The notes under the pieces were generated by a model. It did no database searches and was not told where the DNA came from. It saw only the letters and a list, made by a program, of their open reading frames with translations. A stretch of DNA of 64,000 nt from NCBI RefSeq assembly GCF_023516435.1, contig NZ_CP097332.1, forward strand, positions 1,488,001 through 1,552,000, read 5' to 3'. How positions within the stretch are numbered: position 1 is the stretch's first letter; every line of letters begins with the position of its first letter. Position numbers and translations under genes: made by a program. The DNA is from Jatrophihabitans telluris. Its GTDB lineage: Bacteria; Actinomycetota; Actinomycetes; Mycobacteriales; Jatrophihabitantaceae. Shown here one piece after another: positions 17,001-25,581 of the stretch.

Positions 17001-19619
17001 ATCGCGGACTACACCCTGGACGGGCGCCCGACCCGGTTGATCTCCACGGTCGGCCGCGTCGACGAGCTGGCGCTGGGCACCGATCTCGTGGCCAGCGTCG
17101 ACGCCCAGGTCGAGGCCCGCGAGCCCGGTCACGAGGTGGTGTGCGACCTGTACCTGTACTGGCCCGACGCGCCGGAGGCGGCCGGTGACGTGGCCGCGCA
17201 GCTGGCCGAACGGCTGGGACGATTGCCTTTCGCCGCTGACGTCCGCCGGATCGCCTTGGCGGTCTGCCCGGGTCAGGGCCGCGAGGTCGGGTACTTCACC
17301 TTCCGCCCGTCGGTATCGGGGGCCGAGGCGGCAACCGGGGCCGAGGGCACGGTCAGCGTCGTCGAGGACACGCTGGTCCGCGGCGTGCATCCGATGGTCG
17401 GCCGGCGACTGAACCTGTGGCGGCTGCGCGACTTCGAGATCACCCGGCTCGAAGCGCCCGAGGACGTCCTGCTCTATCACTGTGTCGCCCGCGGCAACAA
17501 GGCAGATCAACGGTTGGTCGCCCTGGGGCAGGTCCGCCAGGTCGCGGTCATCAGGGACGACAAGGGCCGGGTCAGTTCGCTGCCGCACGTCGAACGTTCG
17601 ATCGCCAACTGCCTGGAGGCGATTCGGCGAGCCCGGACTGCCTTCGGTTCCGGGGGTGCGCGGCTGGACATGAACCATGTCTGGATCCACCTGTGGCCCG
17701 TCATCAGCGCCGAGCTGGATCAGCTCACCGCGCTGCAGCAGAAGATCGCGCCGCTGACCGTGGGCGCCGGAATCGAGGAAGTACTGGTGCAGGGCCGCGT
17801 CGGCGCCGAGGACGGCAGCGTGCTGCCAATCGCCGCCCGGTTCTTCTACCAGCAGGGCTCAGGCGTTGTCACGCGCATCACCGAACCGCCGAGCGAGCGG
17901 CTGCGCCCGCTGGACGACTACGCGCAGAACGTCCTGCGGGCCCGCCGGCGGGGGACGGTTTATCCCTACGAACTCAGCGGGATGGTCGCCGGGCGGGGCG
18001 GCAGTTTCGTCGAGTACGACCTGAGCGACGCGACCGACTCACCGGAACTGGTGCCCGTGAACCGGCCTGCCGGGCTGAACAAGGCCGGTCTGATCGCCGG
18101 GGTGGTCAGCACGCCGACAGCGCTGTACCCCGAGGGAATCACCCGGGTGATCCTGGCCGGTGACCCGACGAAGGCGCTGGGAGCGGTGTCGGAGAACGAG
18201 TGTGTCCGTATCATCGCCGCGCTCGATCTGGCCGAGCGGATGTCGGTCCCGCTGGAGTGGTTCGCGTTGTCCGCCGGGGCCCGGATCTCGATGGACTCGG
18301 GCACGGAGAACATGGACTGGGTCGCGCGGGCGCTCAAGCGCATCGTGACCTTCACCCAGGCCGGCGGCGAGATCAACGTCGTGGTGGCCGGTATCAACGT
18401 CGGCGCTCAGCCGTACTGGAACGCCGAAGCCACAATGCTCATGCACACCAAGGGCATTCTCGTCATGACGCCCGACAGCGCGATGGTGCTCACCGGTAAG
18501 CAGTCGTTGGACTTCTCCGGCGGCGTCTCGGCCGAGGACAACTTCGGCATCGGCGGCTATGACCGGGTGATGGGCCCGAACGGGCAGGCCCAGTATTGGG
18601 CTCCCGACCTCGGGGCCGCGACCAGGATCCTGCTGGCGCACTACGCGCACACCTATGTGGCGGCCGGGGAATCCGGGCCGCGGCAGGCACCGACCGCTGA
18701 TCCGATCGACCGGGACGTGACCGTCTCGGCCCACGATGCGCCGGGGACGGATTTCACAACGGTCGGCGAGATCTTCTCGGCGAAGACGAATCCGGACCGC
18801 AAGAAGGCTTTCGACATCCGCACGCTCATGCGCGCCGTGGCCGACGCCGACCAGCGCAGCCTCGAGCGGTGGGCGGGGATGGCCGACGCCGAGACCGCGG
18901 TCGTGCAGGACGCCTATCTCGGCGGCCATTCGGTCTGCCTGCTCGGGATCGAGTCGCGGCCGGTTCCACGCCGGGGCTTTCCTCCCACCGACGGTCCGGA
19001 TGTCTACACCGCCGGAACGCTTTTTCCCCGTTCGTCGAAGAAGCTGGCGCGGGCGATCAACGCCGCGAGCGGGAACCGTCCGGTCGTGGTACTGGCCAAC
19101 CTGTCCGGCTTCGACGGGTCGCCGGACTCGATGCGCAACCTCCAATTGGAGTACGGCGCGGAGATCGGCCGCGCGATCGTGAACTTCGACGGGCCGATCG
19201 TGTTCTGCGTGATCTCCCGCTACCACGGCGGGGCCTTCGTGGTCTTCTCCAAGGCCTTGAACCCGAACATGACCGTCCTTGCGGTGGAGGGCTCTTTCGC
19301 TTCGGTGCTCGGTGGTGCCCCGGCCGCGGCGGTTGTGTTCTCCGGCGAGGTCGACGCGCGCACGGCCGCCGATTCCCGGATGGTCGGGCTGACCGAGCGG
19401 ATGCGCTCGGCGAACGGGTCCGCGCGGGCGGCGCTGGCCACCGAGCTCGCCGAACTGCGCAGCAGCGTCCGCGCCGAGAAGCTGGGTGAGGTCGCCTCGG
19501 AGTTCGATGCGGTCCACAGCATTCAGCGCGCGGTCGAGGTGGGCTCCGTCGACGCCGTGATCAAGGCGGCGGAGCTTCGGCCGCAGATCATCGAGGCGCT
19601 GCGGCGCGACCGTGGCTGA
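14031..19619 (+). CDS. Single-chain biotin-dependent carboxylase (biotin carboxylase, BCCP and carboxyltransferase fused)
   Basis: An 1862-residue multidomain enzyme. Residues 1-450 are the biotin carboxylase ATP-grasp module (RIAIVNRGEAAMR, TAGGGGRGIRV, FLEVNTRLQVEHPITE). Residues about 600-670 are the biotinyl domain, with the biotin-accepting K630 in ESMKMET. About 700-1330 is a helical central region (NHVWIHLWP near its end). From about 1340 come the two carboxyltransferase lobes (VNRPAGLNKAG, GDPTKALGAV, SENECVRI; later FANL-type VLANLSGFDGSPDSM and YHGGAFVVFS). The order matches eukaryote-style single-chain acetyl-CoA carboxylase rather than the usual split subunits. Annotation pipelines name similar actinomycete proteins fused acetyl/propionyl-CoA carboxylase. 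ATG 14031 has GGAGG upstream. The acyl-CoA substrate is not determined. Confidence 0.93.
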   Translation: MFTRIAIVNRGEAAMRLIHAVRDINAEGGPQIETVALYTDAERSAMFVREADLAVPLGPASARPYIDLAVLERALRSSGADAVWVGWGFVAEDPAFAELCERIGVSFIGPSPEAMRRLGDKIGSKLIAEEVGVPVAPWSRGPVDSLDDARAAAARVGYPLMLKATAGGGGRGIRVITSEDELAEAYQRTRDEAERAFGSGVVFLERLVTGARHVEVQVIADGQGTAWAVGVRDCSVQRRNQKVIEESASPLLSADQTAELKSSAERLALAVGYRGAATVEFLYHPGEKSFAFLEVNTRLQVEHPITEATTSMDLVKAQIHVAAGGRLEGEPPAELGHAVEARLNAEDPDRDFAPAPGRIMLLELPAGPGIRVDTGVAENDVIPADFDSMIAKIIAYGRTRSEALARLRRAVRETTVLIDGGATNKSFLLDLLDEPEVIQASADTGWIDRVRAQGRLVWNQHSGVALLAAGIEAYEDEERIEVTRLLDTARGGRPQVQHSVSRKVELKLRGVSYRVVVARIGPHRFRVTVGLAGVPGATGVTEAGRTVDTELERLDDYRSRLTVEGRRFRLVTATSGPVHLVEVDGVTHRVSRDEGGVLRSPAPALVVATPAAVGSQVAAGAPVLVLESMKMETVLAAPIAGTVRELLVSVGSQVETGAPLVRLEPVAEPSDVAATAAARPSAESNEITLDLPVATGQASIRERLVGGLAELTAMQLGYDIEREDGRDTLADYLAVRAELVAAGAPPLAEEIELLRVFADFAELSRNRPAGEELHIENRVHSPKEYFHTYLQSLDPERGGLPEEFRAKLKRVLRYYGVTELDRTPELEEAVFRIFLAQQRSAPDLQLVTVILQQWLAEPTPTDGLSVAARETLDRLVLATQLRFPVAGDLARSVRFRWFDQPQVDRERASVLAGVRAEVEYLSAHRDAADYAARVDALAAIPEQIVRFVSERLEEGGHDSEPLLEVLIKRHYRDHELHDLADGSMSGRPVAIADYTLDGRPTRLISTVGRVDELALGTDLVASVDAQVEAREPGHEVVCDLYLYWPDAPEAAGDVAAQLAERLGRLPFAADVRRIALAVCPGQGREVGYFTFRPSVSGAEAATGAEGTVSVVEDTLVRGVHPMVGRRLNLWRLRDFEITRLEAPEDVLLYHCVARGNKADQRLVALGQVRQVAVIRDDKGRVSSLPHVERSIANCLEAIRRARTAFGSGGARLDMNHVWIHLWPVISAELDQLTALQQKIAPLTVGAGIEEVLVQGRVGAEDGSVLPIAARFFYQQGSGVVTRITEPPSERLRPLDDYAQNVLRARRRGTVYPYELSGMVAGRGGSFVEYDLSDATDSPELVPVNRPAGLNKAGLIAGVVSTPTALYPEGITRVILAGDPTKALGAVSENECVRIIAALDLAERMSVPLEWFALSAGARISMDSGTENMDWVARALKRIVTFTQAGGEINVVVAGINVGAQPYWNAEATMLMHTKGILVMTPDSAMVLTGKQSLDFSGGVSAEDNFGIGGYDRVMGPNGQAQYWAPDLGAATRILLAHYAHTYVAAGESGPRQAPTADPIDRDVTVSAHDAPGTDFTTVGEIFSAKTNPDRKKAFDIRTLMRAVADADQRSLERWAGMADAETAVVQDAYLGGHSVCLLGIESRPVPRRGFPPTDGPDVYTAGTLFPRSSKKLARAINAASGNRPVVVLANLSGFDGSPDSMRNLQLEYGAEIGRAIVNFDGPIVFCVISRYHGGAFVVFSKALNPNMTVLAVEGSFASVLGGAPAAAVVFSGEVDARTAADSRMVGLTERMRSANGSARAALATELAELRSSVRAEKLGEVASEFDAVHSIQRAVEVGSVDAVIKAAELRPQIIEALRRDRG

Positions 19620-19644
19620 CTGGACCTGATCGGATCCGACCTGA

Positions 19645-19666
19645 CGTGACCGGCCTCGTCACGTTT
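19645..19666. terminator. Hairpin between convergent genes
   Basis: CGTGAC (19645-19650) and GTCACG (19658-19663) pair around a 7-base loop and TTT follows. It lies 25 bp after the carboxylase stop and overlaps the stop codon of the convergent SGNH hydrolase. Short stem, so weak evidence. Confidence 0.4.
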
Positions 19667-20516
19667 CGTCACGGCTAATCGTCATCGCCCCGGGGTCGGC
19701 GGTGCGGGCGTCAGCGCCGTCAGCGGGTGGGACGGTGCGCCACTCGCCGTACTTGGGCGCCCGCCCATCGCCGGAGGACTGGTGGCGTAGGCGGCGTTTC
19801 ACCCATGGCAGCACATGTTCGCGGTAGTAGCGGGCGTTGTCGAGACGGCCGCGACGGGCCTCGGCCTCGACCGAATCGGCCAGCCAGTCCGGGGCCACCT
19901 GCGCGCCCAGCGCGGTGAGCACGCGGGCGGCAACCCTTCGGTGGCCGGCGGGGTTGAGATGCAGCCGGTCGGATGACCAGTAGACCGAGCGGCGGATCTC
20001 GGTGTCGTTCCAGTTGTCGACGTAGGTCAGGCCGTGGCGCTGACTCAACTCGGCCACCGCGTCGGCCAGCAACTGGCCGTTGGCGTGGATGCGCGCACCC
20101 AGCGGCAGATGGCGGGACGGGTCGGGCCCGCTGATGAGCACGAGCCGCACCCCGGCCGCCGCGCAGTCGGTGACGGCGGACTCGGTGAGTCGGACCAATC
20201 GGGCGAGGTCGGCCCTGGGGCGCATGATGTCGTTGCCGCCCCCGTTGAGCGTGATCAGGCTCGGCCCGAGGGCCAGGGCGGCCGTGAGCTGATCGGTGAC
20301 GATGGGCTCCAGCAGCCGTCCGCGGATCGCCAGGTTGGCGTATCGGCAGATCGCTCCGGCTCGGGCCGCCCCGCCGGCTGAACCGGCTGGGCCGGCTGGG
20401 CCGACTGAATCGGCTAAGCCACTGGCGACGAGGTCGGCCCAGCCGCGGACGCTACCGTCGGCCTGCTCGTCGCCGACTCCCTCGGTGAAGCTGTCTCCGA
20501 TCGCCACGTAGCGCAC
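19659..20516 (-). CDS. SGNH/GDSL-family hydrolase (esterase or lipase)
   Basis: A 285-residue SGNH hydrolase. Block I is GDSFTEGVGD with the nucleophile serine, block III is LNGGGNDI, and block V is DRLHLNPAGH with the catalytic Asp and His. The frame opens at 20573, but GTG 20516 is preceded by GAGGAG at 7-bp spacing and starts directly at the first beta-strand (RYVAIGDS). There is no signal peptide, so it should be cytosolic. The C-terminal 60 residues are basic and probably disordered. An AG-rich loop (GPAGPAGSAGGAARAG) is a low-complexity insertion. Confidence 0.88.
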   Translation of the reverse strand: MRYVAIGDSFTEGVGDEQADGSVRGWADLVASGLADSVGPAGPAGSAGGAARAGAICRYANLAIRGRLLEPIVTDQLTAALALGPSLITLNGGGNDIMRPRADLARLVRLTESAVTDCAAAGVRLVLISGPDPSRHLPLGARIHANGQLLADAVAELSQRHGLTYVDNWNDTEIRRSVYWSSDRLHLNPAGHRRVAARVLTALGAQVAPDWLADSVEAEARRGRLDNARYYREHVLPWVKRRLRHQSSGDGRAPKYGEWRTVPPADGADARTADPGAMTISRDET

Positions 20517-20608
20517 GCGTCCACTCCTCTGCTGGTTCCGGTGCTGGTGGTGTTTTCCGGTGTTCAGCGCCAATCCTGTCAGATTTCGAAGTAGCTCGGA
20601 GCCGGACC

Positions 20609-20614
20609 TAATCT
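20609..20614 (+). promoter_or_regulatory. Possible -10 element giving a near-leaderless GGDEF-EAL mRNA
   Basis: TAATCT lies 12 bases upstream of the ATG at 20627, in a short AT-rich island. With a start site about 7 bases after the element, the 5' leader would be 0-6 nt. No Shine-Dalgarno sequence precedes this ATG, which fits leaderless translation, common in actinomycetes. No clear -35 is seen. Confidence 0.35.
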
Positions 20615-20626
20615 TGAATTAACACG

Positions 20627-22660
20627 ATGTCGGCCGAAGGGCCACACGTGGGCAGTACCGCATCGACGGAGCAGACAGCAGGCAACCATGGTTCCCGGCT
20701 GTTCATCGTCTATGCCGTGGCCAGCCTGATCCCGGTCCTGATGCTCGGCCTGGTGTTGGCCGGCAACGAGCGCAAGACCGGCCAGGACTGGGGGCTCACC
20801 CAGGGACGTGAGAAGGCCGCCGTCATCGAACAGACCGCGTTGGCGCCCGCCTTGGACAGCGGAGACCTGTCCGAGGGGCTGACCAAGGCCGAGCTGCAGG
20901 GGATCAGCCAGGCGACCGACCTCGCGATCTTCTCCGGTTCGGTCACCCGGTTGCGACTGCGGTCCTTCAGCGGTGAGGTGGTGTTCTCCGACGACGGCTC
21001 CCGCAAGGAGTCGCTGTCCATCTCCGATGCCGCTTTCCAGACCGCGGTCAACGGGGGGACCAGCGTGCAGGTGGTGGCCGACCCTTCCGGCACCGCCCGG
21101 CAGGTGATCAGGGTGCTGGAACCCGTCACGCCCAACAGCAGCGGTCAAGCCACCGGAGTCCTCGAGCTGTACTTGCCCTACGCCCAGATCTCAGCGGCGA
21201 TCAAGGCCCAGCTCGCGCGCACCTATGTCCGGCTCGGAGTCGGTCTCGGTGCCCTCTACGCCGTCCTGGCCCTCATCTCCTGGTCGACGACCAGGCGGCT
21301 GCGCAGGCACGCGGCGGAGCGGCACCACCAGGCCCTGCACGACTCGCTGACCGGACTGCCCAACCGCGAGCTGTTCCGCTGTGCCGCCGACGCCGCGGTG
21401 CGCCGCGCGGAACGTGGTGAGACCGGCGCCCTGGTTCTCGTCGATCTCGACCATTTCAAGGAAGTCAACGACACGCTCGGCCATCACGCCGGCGACGCGC
21501 TGCTGCAGGTTGTGGCCCAGCGGCTACGGGCCTCGCTGCGCACCGATGACACCGTTGCTCGCCTCGGCGGCGACGAGTTCGGCATCCTGCTGCCCGGCCT
21601 GGCCGACGCCCCGCAGGCCGTGGGTCTGCTGAACACGATCCGGGCCGCGCTGGGGGAGGAGATCGTGGTGGACGGCGTCACCCTCAACGTCGAGGCCAGC
21701 TTCGGCATCGCGATGTATCCCGCGCACGGCACGAGTGTCGAGCAACTGCTGCAGCGCGCGGATTCGGCGATGTACGAGGGCAAACGCGGCACGGAAGGCG
21801 TCGTGGTCTTCACCGAGTCGTCCGCGCCCACTACCAGCCCTGGCCTGCTGATCCAGTCCGAGCTACGGCTCGCGCTCGAAGCCGACGAGCTTGTGCTGCA
21901 CTATCAGCCCAAGGTCGACCTGTCCTCGGGCCTGACGTTCGGAGTTGAGGCCCTGGTGCGCTGGCAGCACCCCTCGCGTGGACTACTCGGCCCGTTGGAG
22001 TTCGTTCCGGCGGCCGAGCAGTCGGGTCTGGTCGAGCCGCTGACCGAATGGGTCCTGCGCCGGGCGCTGGCCGACCAGCAGCACTGGAACCGGCGCGGCG
22101 TGGACTGGCAGGTGTCGGTAAACGTCTCGGCCCGCAATCTCAGCTCGGGCAGTTTTCCCCGGAGGGTCAAGGCCATTCTCGAAGCGGCCGGGGCGCGCCC
22201 GGAACAGCTGTGCCTCGAGGTTACCGAAACGGCGTTGTCGGCCAATGCCGACGCCGCCGCCGCCGCCATCGTCGAGCTGAGCGGGATGGGCATCGCGATC
22301 TCGATCGATGACTTCGGCACTGGCTACACCAGCCTGTGGCAGATTCGCACGCTGCCGGTGGCCGAGGTCAAGATCGACCGTGCCTTCGTCAGCGACGTGA
22401 CCGAGTCCGACCACGACCGATCGATCGTGCAGGCCATCATCGGGCTGAGCCACGGCCTGGGCTGCACGGTCACGGCCGAAGGTGTCGAGTCCGAGGCCGC
22501 GGCTCGTTGGCTCCGGCTGACCGGCTGCGACTCTGCCCAGGGCTTCTATTTCGCACGCCCACGTCCGTGGCCCGAACTTCTAGAGCACCATGCGGGTCTT
22601 CCTCCCGTGCCCCTGCCCATCGAGCTGTCCGACCTCTCCGAAACCGTGAGCCTGCCATGA
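20627..22660 (+). CDS. Membrane-bound diguanylate cyclase/phosphodiesterase (GGDEF-EAL)
   Basis: A 677-residue protein. A membrane segment at about 25-45 and a second at about 200-225 enclose an extracytoplasmic sensor of about 155 residues; then come GGDEF and EAL domains. G314-G315-D316-E317-F318 is intact and the product-inhibition I-site RTDD lies at 305-308. The EAL domain starts with E441-A442-L443 and keeps the catalytic motifs NVSARN, EVTETAL, DDFGTGYTSL, KIDRAF and AEGVES. Both activities, synthesis and breakdown of c-di-GMP, may therefore be functional. Its stop overlaps the ATG of an orphan solute-binding lipoprotein, suggesting a joint sensing role. No ribosome-binding site precedes ATG 20627. 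Confidence 0.93.
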   Translation: MSAEGPHVGSTASTEQTAGNHGSRLFIVYAVASLIPVLMLGLVLAGNERKTGQDWGLTQGREKAAVIEQTALAPALDSGDLSEGLTKAELQGISQATDLAIFSGSVTRLRLRSFSGEVVFSDDGSRKESLSISDAAFQTAVNGGTSVQVVADPSGTARQVIRVLEPVTPNSSGQATGVLELYLPYAQISAAIKAQLARTYVRLGVGLGALYAVLALISWSTTRRLRRHAAERHHQALHDSLTGLPNRELFRCAADAAVRRAERGETGALVLVDLDHFKEVNDTLGHHAGDALLQVVAQRLRASLRTDDTVARLGGDEFGILLPGLADAPQAVGLLNTIRAALGEEIVVDGVTLNVEASFGIAMYPAHGTSVEQLLQRADSAMYEGKRGTEGVVVFTESSAPTTSPGLLIQSELRLALEADELVLHYQPKVDLSSGLTFGVEALVRWQHPSRGLLGPLEFVPAAEQSGLVEPLTEWVLRRALADQQHWNRRGVDWQVSVNVSARNLSSGSFPRRVKAILEAAGARPEQLCLEVTETALSANADAAAAAIVELSGMGIAISIDDFGTGYTSLWQIRTLPVAEVKIDRAFVSDVTESDHDRSIVQAIIGLSHGLGCTVTAEGVESEAAARWLRLTGCDSAQGFYFARPRPWPELLEHHAGLPPVPLPIELSDLSETVSLP

Positions 22661-23580
22661 TGCTTCACCGATTCACCCCCCACCGTCGACGCGCCACGCT
22701 CCTCGGCGTGGCCGGTGTCCTGGCGGCGGCCTGCCTGGCCGGTTGCGCGGGCAAGCCTGTTGTCCGGGCCTCCGCGCCCGCCGCCGTCCAGGCCGACCTC
22801 GTGCTGCACAATGCGCTGCCGGCGGCGATTCGTGAATCCGGTGTCCTGCAGATCGCGACCGACGCCTCCTACGCGCCGGCATCGTCGTTCGCCGCCGACG
22901 GGCACACCATCGTCGGTTTCGAGCCCGACCTCGGCACCGCCCTGGGTGAGGTCCTCGGGGTGAGGGTGCGTTTCGTCAACCACGCGTTCTCGAGTCTGTC
23001 CGCGATGGTCGCCGACGGGAAGACGGACCTCGTCATGAGCGCGATGACCGACACCGTGCAGCGCGAGGAGAAGGTCGACTTCGTCGATTACTTCACCGCC
23101 GGTTCCTCGATCGTGGTGCAGCGCGGAAATCCGACCGGTCTGTCTGATCTGGCGAGCCTGTGTGGGCACGTTGTCGCCCTCGAGGCCGGAACCGTCCAGG
23201 TCGACCTGGTCCAGCGTGTGCTCAAGAACTGCCCGCCGGACAAGCCGATCACCGTGCACTTGTTCAAGACCAACACCGACACGTTGGTGCAGCTGCGTAC
23301 CGGCCGGGCCGACGCCGTGCTCAACGACTACCCGCCGGCCGCCGCGTTGGTGACCGACGCTCGCACCGGCGCCTTCTACCAACTGGCCTCAACGGCTCAG
23401 TACGAACCAGGTCCGTACGGCATCGCGGCGTCGAAGTCTCAGCCGCAATTGCGCGACGCGGTCGCCCAGGCGTTACGCACGCTGGTCGCCGATGGCCGCT
23501 ACGCGCAGATCCTGGCCAAGTGGGGGGTCGGCGCCGGGGCGGTCAAGTACGTCTCGCTCAACGGGGGCGCCGCAAGCTGA
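22657..23580 (+). CDS. Orphan extracellular solute-binding lipoprotein (family 3, amino-acid type)
   Basis: A 307-residue periplasmic-binding-protein-like lipoprotein. The lipobox LAGC lipidates Cys30 after a twin-basic, hydrophobic signal. The mature part follows the polar amino-acid binding-protein pattern: GVLQIATDASYAPASS, GFEPDLGTALGEVLGV, SAMVADGKTDLVMSAMTDT, then EEKVDFVDYF, and a C-terminal LRTLVADGRYAQILAKWGV. No permease or ATPase gene is near. The ATG overlaps the stop of the GGDEF-EAL gene (ATGA), so the two are co-translated. It may present a ligand to the sensor domain of that protein rather than to a transporter; this is an inference. Confidence 0.9.
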   Translation: MMLHRFTPHRRRATLLGVAGVLAAACLAGCAGKPVVRASAPAAVQADLVLHNALPAAIRESGVLQIATDASYAPASSFAADGHTIVGFEPDLGTALGEVLGVRVRFVNHAFSSLSAMVADGKTDLVMSAMTDTVQREEKVDFVDYFTAGSSIVVQRGNPTGLSDLASLCGHVVALEAGTVQVDLVQRVLKNCPPDKPITVHLFKTNTDTLVQLRTGRADAVLNDYPPAAALVTDARTGAFYQLASTAQYEPGPYGIAASKSQPQLRDAVAQALRTLVADGRYAQILAKWGVGAGAVKYVSLNGGAAS

Positions 23581-23610
23581 GCCGAGCGGGTTCCCTGCCG
23601 GCCGCTGCGC

Positions 23611-24255
23611 CTAGTTCTGCAGGTAGGCCAGCACCGCCAGCACCCGGCGATTGTCGGTCTCCGACTGTTCCAGCCCGAGTTTGGCGAAGATGTTGTTGCT
23701 GTGCTTGCTGATCGCCTTCTCCGTCACGAACATCCGGGCCGCGATGGCTGAATTGGATCTGCCTTCGGCCATGAGCTCGAGCACCTCCCGCTCCCGGGCG
23801 GTCAGGCTGGCAAGCGGCCGGTCGGCCTCGCGGCGGGCCAGCAGGGCCGAGATCACCTCAGGATCCATGGCGGTTCCGCCGGCGGCGACCCGCCGGACCG
23901 CGTCGATGAACTGGGCGACGTTCGACACCCGGTCCTTGAGCAGGTAGCCGATCCCGCCGGTCCGGTCCGAGAGCAACTCGCGCGCGTAAAGCTGCTCGAC
24001 GTACTGCGACAGCACCAGGACCCGCAGTCCGACAACCGCCCGACGTGCCTCGATCGCCGCGCGCAGGCCCTCGTCGGTGAAGGTTGGGGGCAGGCGGACG
24101 TCGACCACCGCTACGTCCGGACGGTGGGCGATCAACTCCCGAAGCAGCTCCGGTCCGTTGTCCACCGCCGCCACGACCTCGAAGTCGTAGGCCTGTAACA
24201 GCCGGATCAGGCCGTCCCTGAGGAGGGCGAGGTCCTCGGCGATGACAACTCGCAC
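23611..24255 (-). CDS. NarL/LuxR-family response regulator
   Basis: A 214-residue response regulator. The receiver domain has acidic E7/D8, phospho-acceptor D52 (VAVVDVRLPP) and the conserved K of LLKDRV. The C-terminal LuxR helix-turn-helix spans about 148-210 (LTAREREVLELMAEGRSNSA, AISKHSNNIF). GTG 24255 lies inside the end of the kinase gene, a 49-bp overlap, so kinase and regulator are made together. The pair is divergent from an MMPL transporter at 25683, its most likely target. Confidence 0.93.
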   Translation of the reverse strand: MRVVIAEDLALLRDGLIRLLQAYDFEVVAAVDNGPELLRELIAHRPDVAVVDVRLPPTFTDEGLRAAIEARRAVVGLRVLVLSQYVEQLYARELLSDRTGGIGYLLKDRVSNVAQFIDAVRRVAAGGTAMDPEVISALLARREADRPLASLTAREREVLELMAEGRSNSAIAARMFVTEKAISKHSNNIFAKLGLEQSETDNRRVLAVLAYLQN

Positions 24256-25532
24256 GGCAGGCTCATCCTCACCTCGGTCGGGCCGCCGGGCGGGGACTCC
24301 AGCGACAACTGCCCATCGAATGCTGCCAGACGTCGCTGGATTCCGCTCAGTCCCGTGCCACCGGCCAGGCTGGCGCCGCCCTGTCCGTCGTCACGTACCC
24401 GCAGCTGCAACCGTCCGTCGGCATGGCCGATGTCGATTGCGATGGATCGGGCCCGGGAATGCTTGATGGCGTTGGTCAGGCACTCCGCGACCGCGAAGTA
24501 TCCGGCCGACTCGACCGGTGCCGGCAGCCGCCCCGGCAGGGCTACCGAAACCGTGGTCGGCAGCGGGCTGGCCAGCGCGAGCGCGCGAACGGCGCCGTCC
24601 AGACCTCGGTCGGCCAGCACCGGCGGATGGATTCCTCGCACCAGATCGCGCAGCTCGGCCAGAGCGCTGGTCGTAGCAGCTCGGGCCTCGGCGAGCAGGG
24701 ACCGGGCTGCCTCCGGGTCACGGGCGAGCAGCTCCTCGGCCAGGCCCAGGCTCATTCCCAGTGAGACGAGCCGGGCCTGTGCGCCGTCGTGCAGATCGCG
24801 CTCGATGCGGCGTAGTTCGGCCGCCTGCGTGTCCACGGTCTCGGCGCGCGACGTGGTCAGCTGGGAAACGCGGGCGCGCAAGGCCGAACCCTTCGTCGGT
24901 GCCAACAGGCTGACGGCCAGCCGCGCGTAGCCCCGCGCGATCGGAAGTGCGGTGAGCCACCACAGCGACAGGAAGAACAGGCCGATCGGTACGAGCACCA
25001 GAGCGTCGGCGAGGTGATTGATGGTGTAGAAGCCGAAGGGCGAGGAGAAGACCTGTCTTGGTGTGACGGCCCAGAGGAACGGGTAGATCAGGTAGAACAC
25101 CCCAGCAATGAAGAGCGTGAAGGTCAGGATCTGCAGGGCGAATCCCACCGTGGCATTGACCAGCAGCCAGGCCCAGTCCCGCCATGAGGCCGGATCGGTC
25201 AGGACGGTGCTGAGTCGCCGCACCGGTCCCGCGCCGGGCGCGCTGCGCAGGTAGGGCCGAGCGATCGGCACGGCCAGCACCCGCGAGGCGTACTGGCGGT
25301 GCAGGCCGGCCACCAGCCGAGTCCCGAGCATCGCGGCGAGCAGCAGCGCGATGCCGACGCCGACGAACAGGGTGCTCACCCCGACGATCCAGATCACGAA
25401 CAGGGCGATCGAGACCTCGGCCAGAACAGCCAGCGGAAGCGCGAGCGCGACGAGAGCCAGCCGCGCACCCAGTCCGTGCGGGGCCCGCGTCTGCGGCGGC
25501 GGATCGCTCATGGTTCGTCCATCCTCGTGCAT
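24207..25532 (-). CDS. Sensor histidine kinase, NarL-partner (HisKA_3) type
   Basis: A 441-residue membrane kinase. About four hydrophobic segments lie in the first 205 residues (two at 22-70, two around 125-205). The dimerisation/phosphorylation motif ERDLHDGAQARL places the phosphorylated His at residue 248. The ATP-binding domain has ECLTNAIKHS (N box), RVRDDGQGG and GTGLSGIQRRL (G boxes). ATG 25532 has GAGGA at 7-bp spacing; ATG 25511 carries a second copy of the same GAGGATGGACG sequence and is also possible. The response regulator gene overlaps its 3' end. The signal is not evident from sequence. Confidence 0.92.
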   Translation of the reverse strand: MHEDGRTMSDPPPQTRAPHGLGARLALVALALPLAVLAEVSIALFVIWIVGVSTLFVGVGIALLLAAMLGTRLVAGLHRQYASRVLAVPIARPYLRSAPGAGPVRRLSTVLTDPASWRDWAWLLVNATVGFALQILTFTLFIAGVFYLIYPFLWAVTPRQVFSSPFGFYTINHLADALVLVPIGLFFLSLWWLTALPIARGYARLAVSLLAPTKGSALRARVSQLTTSRAETVDTQAAELRRIERDLHDGAQARLVSLGMSLGLAEELLARDPEAARSLLAEARAATTSALAELRDLVRGIHPPVLADRGLDGAVRALALASPLPTTVSVALPGRLPAPVESAGYFAVAECLTNAIKHSRARSIAIDIGHADGRLQLRVRDDGQGGASLAGGTGLSGIQRRLAAFDGQLSLESPPGGPTEVRMSLPCELSSPRTSPSSGTA

Positions 25533-25581
25533 GCGTCCATCCTCGGTGCTGGCGACCGGTCGGGCAGTGGACTTTTCTCCA

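Noticed and set aside
18039-19517. Antisense open frame of about 490 codons within the carboxylase gene
   Set aside because: Complement of conserved carboxyltransferase codons, with no domain; the same holds for frames at 16428-17690 and 14817-15794.
22657-23580. Reading the family-3 binding protein as part of a complete amino-acid importer
   Set aside because: No permease or ATPase gene lies within the neighbourhood; it is coupled to a c-di-GMP enzyme instead.
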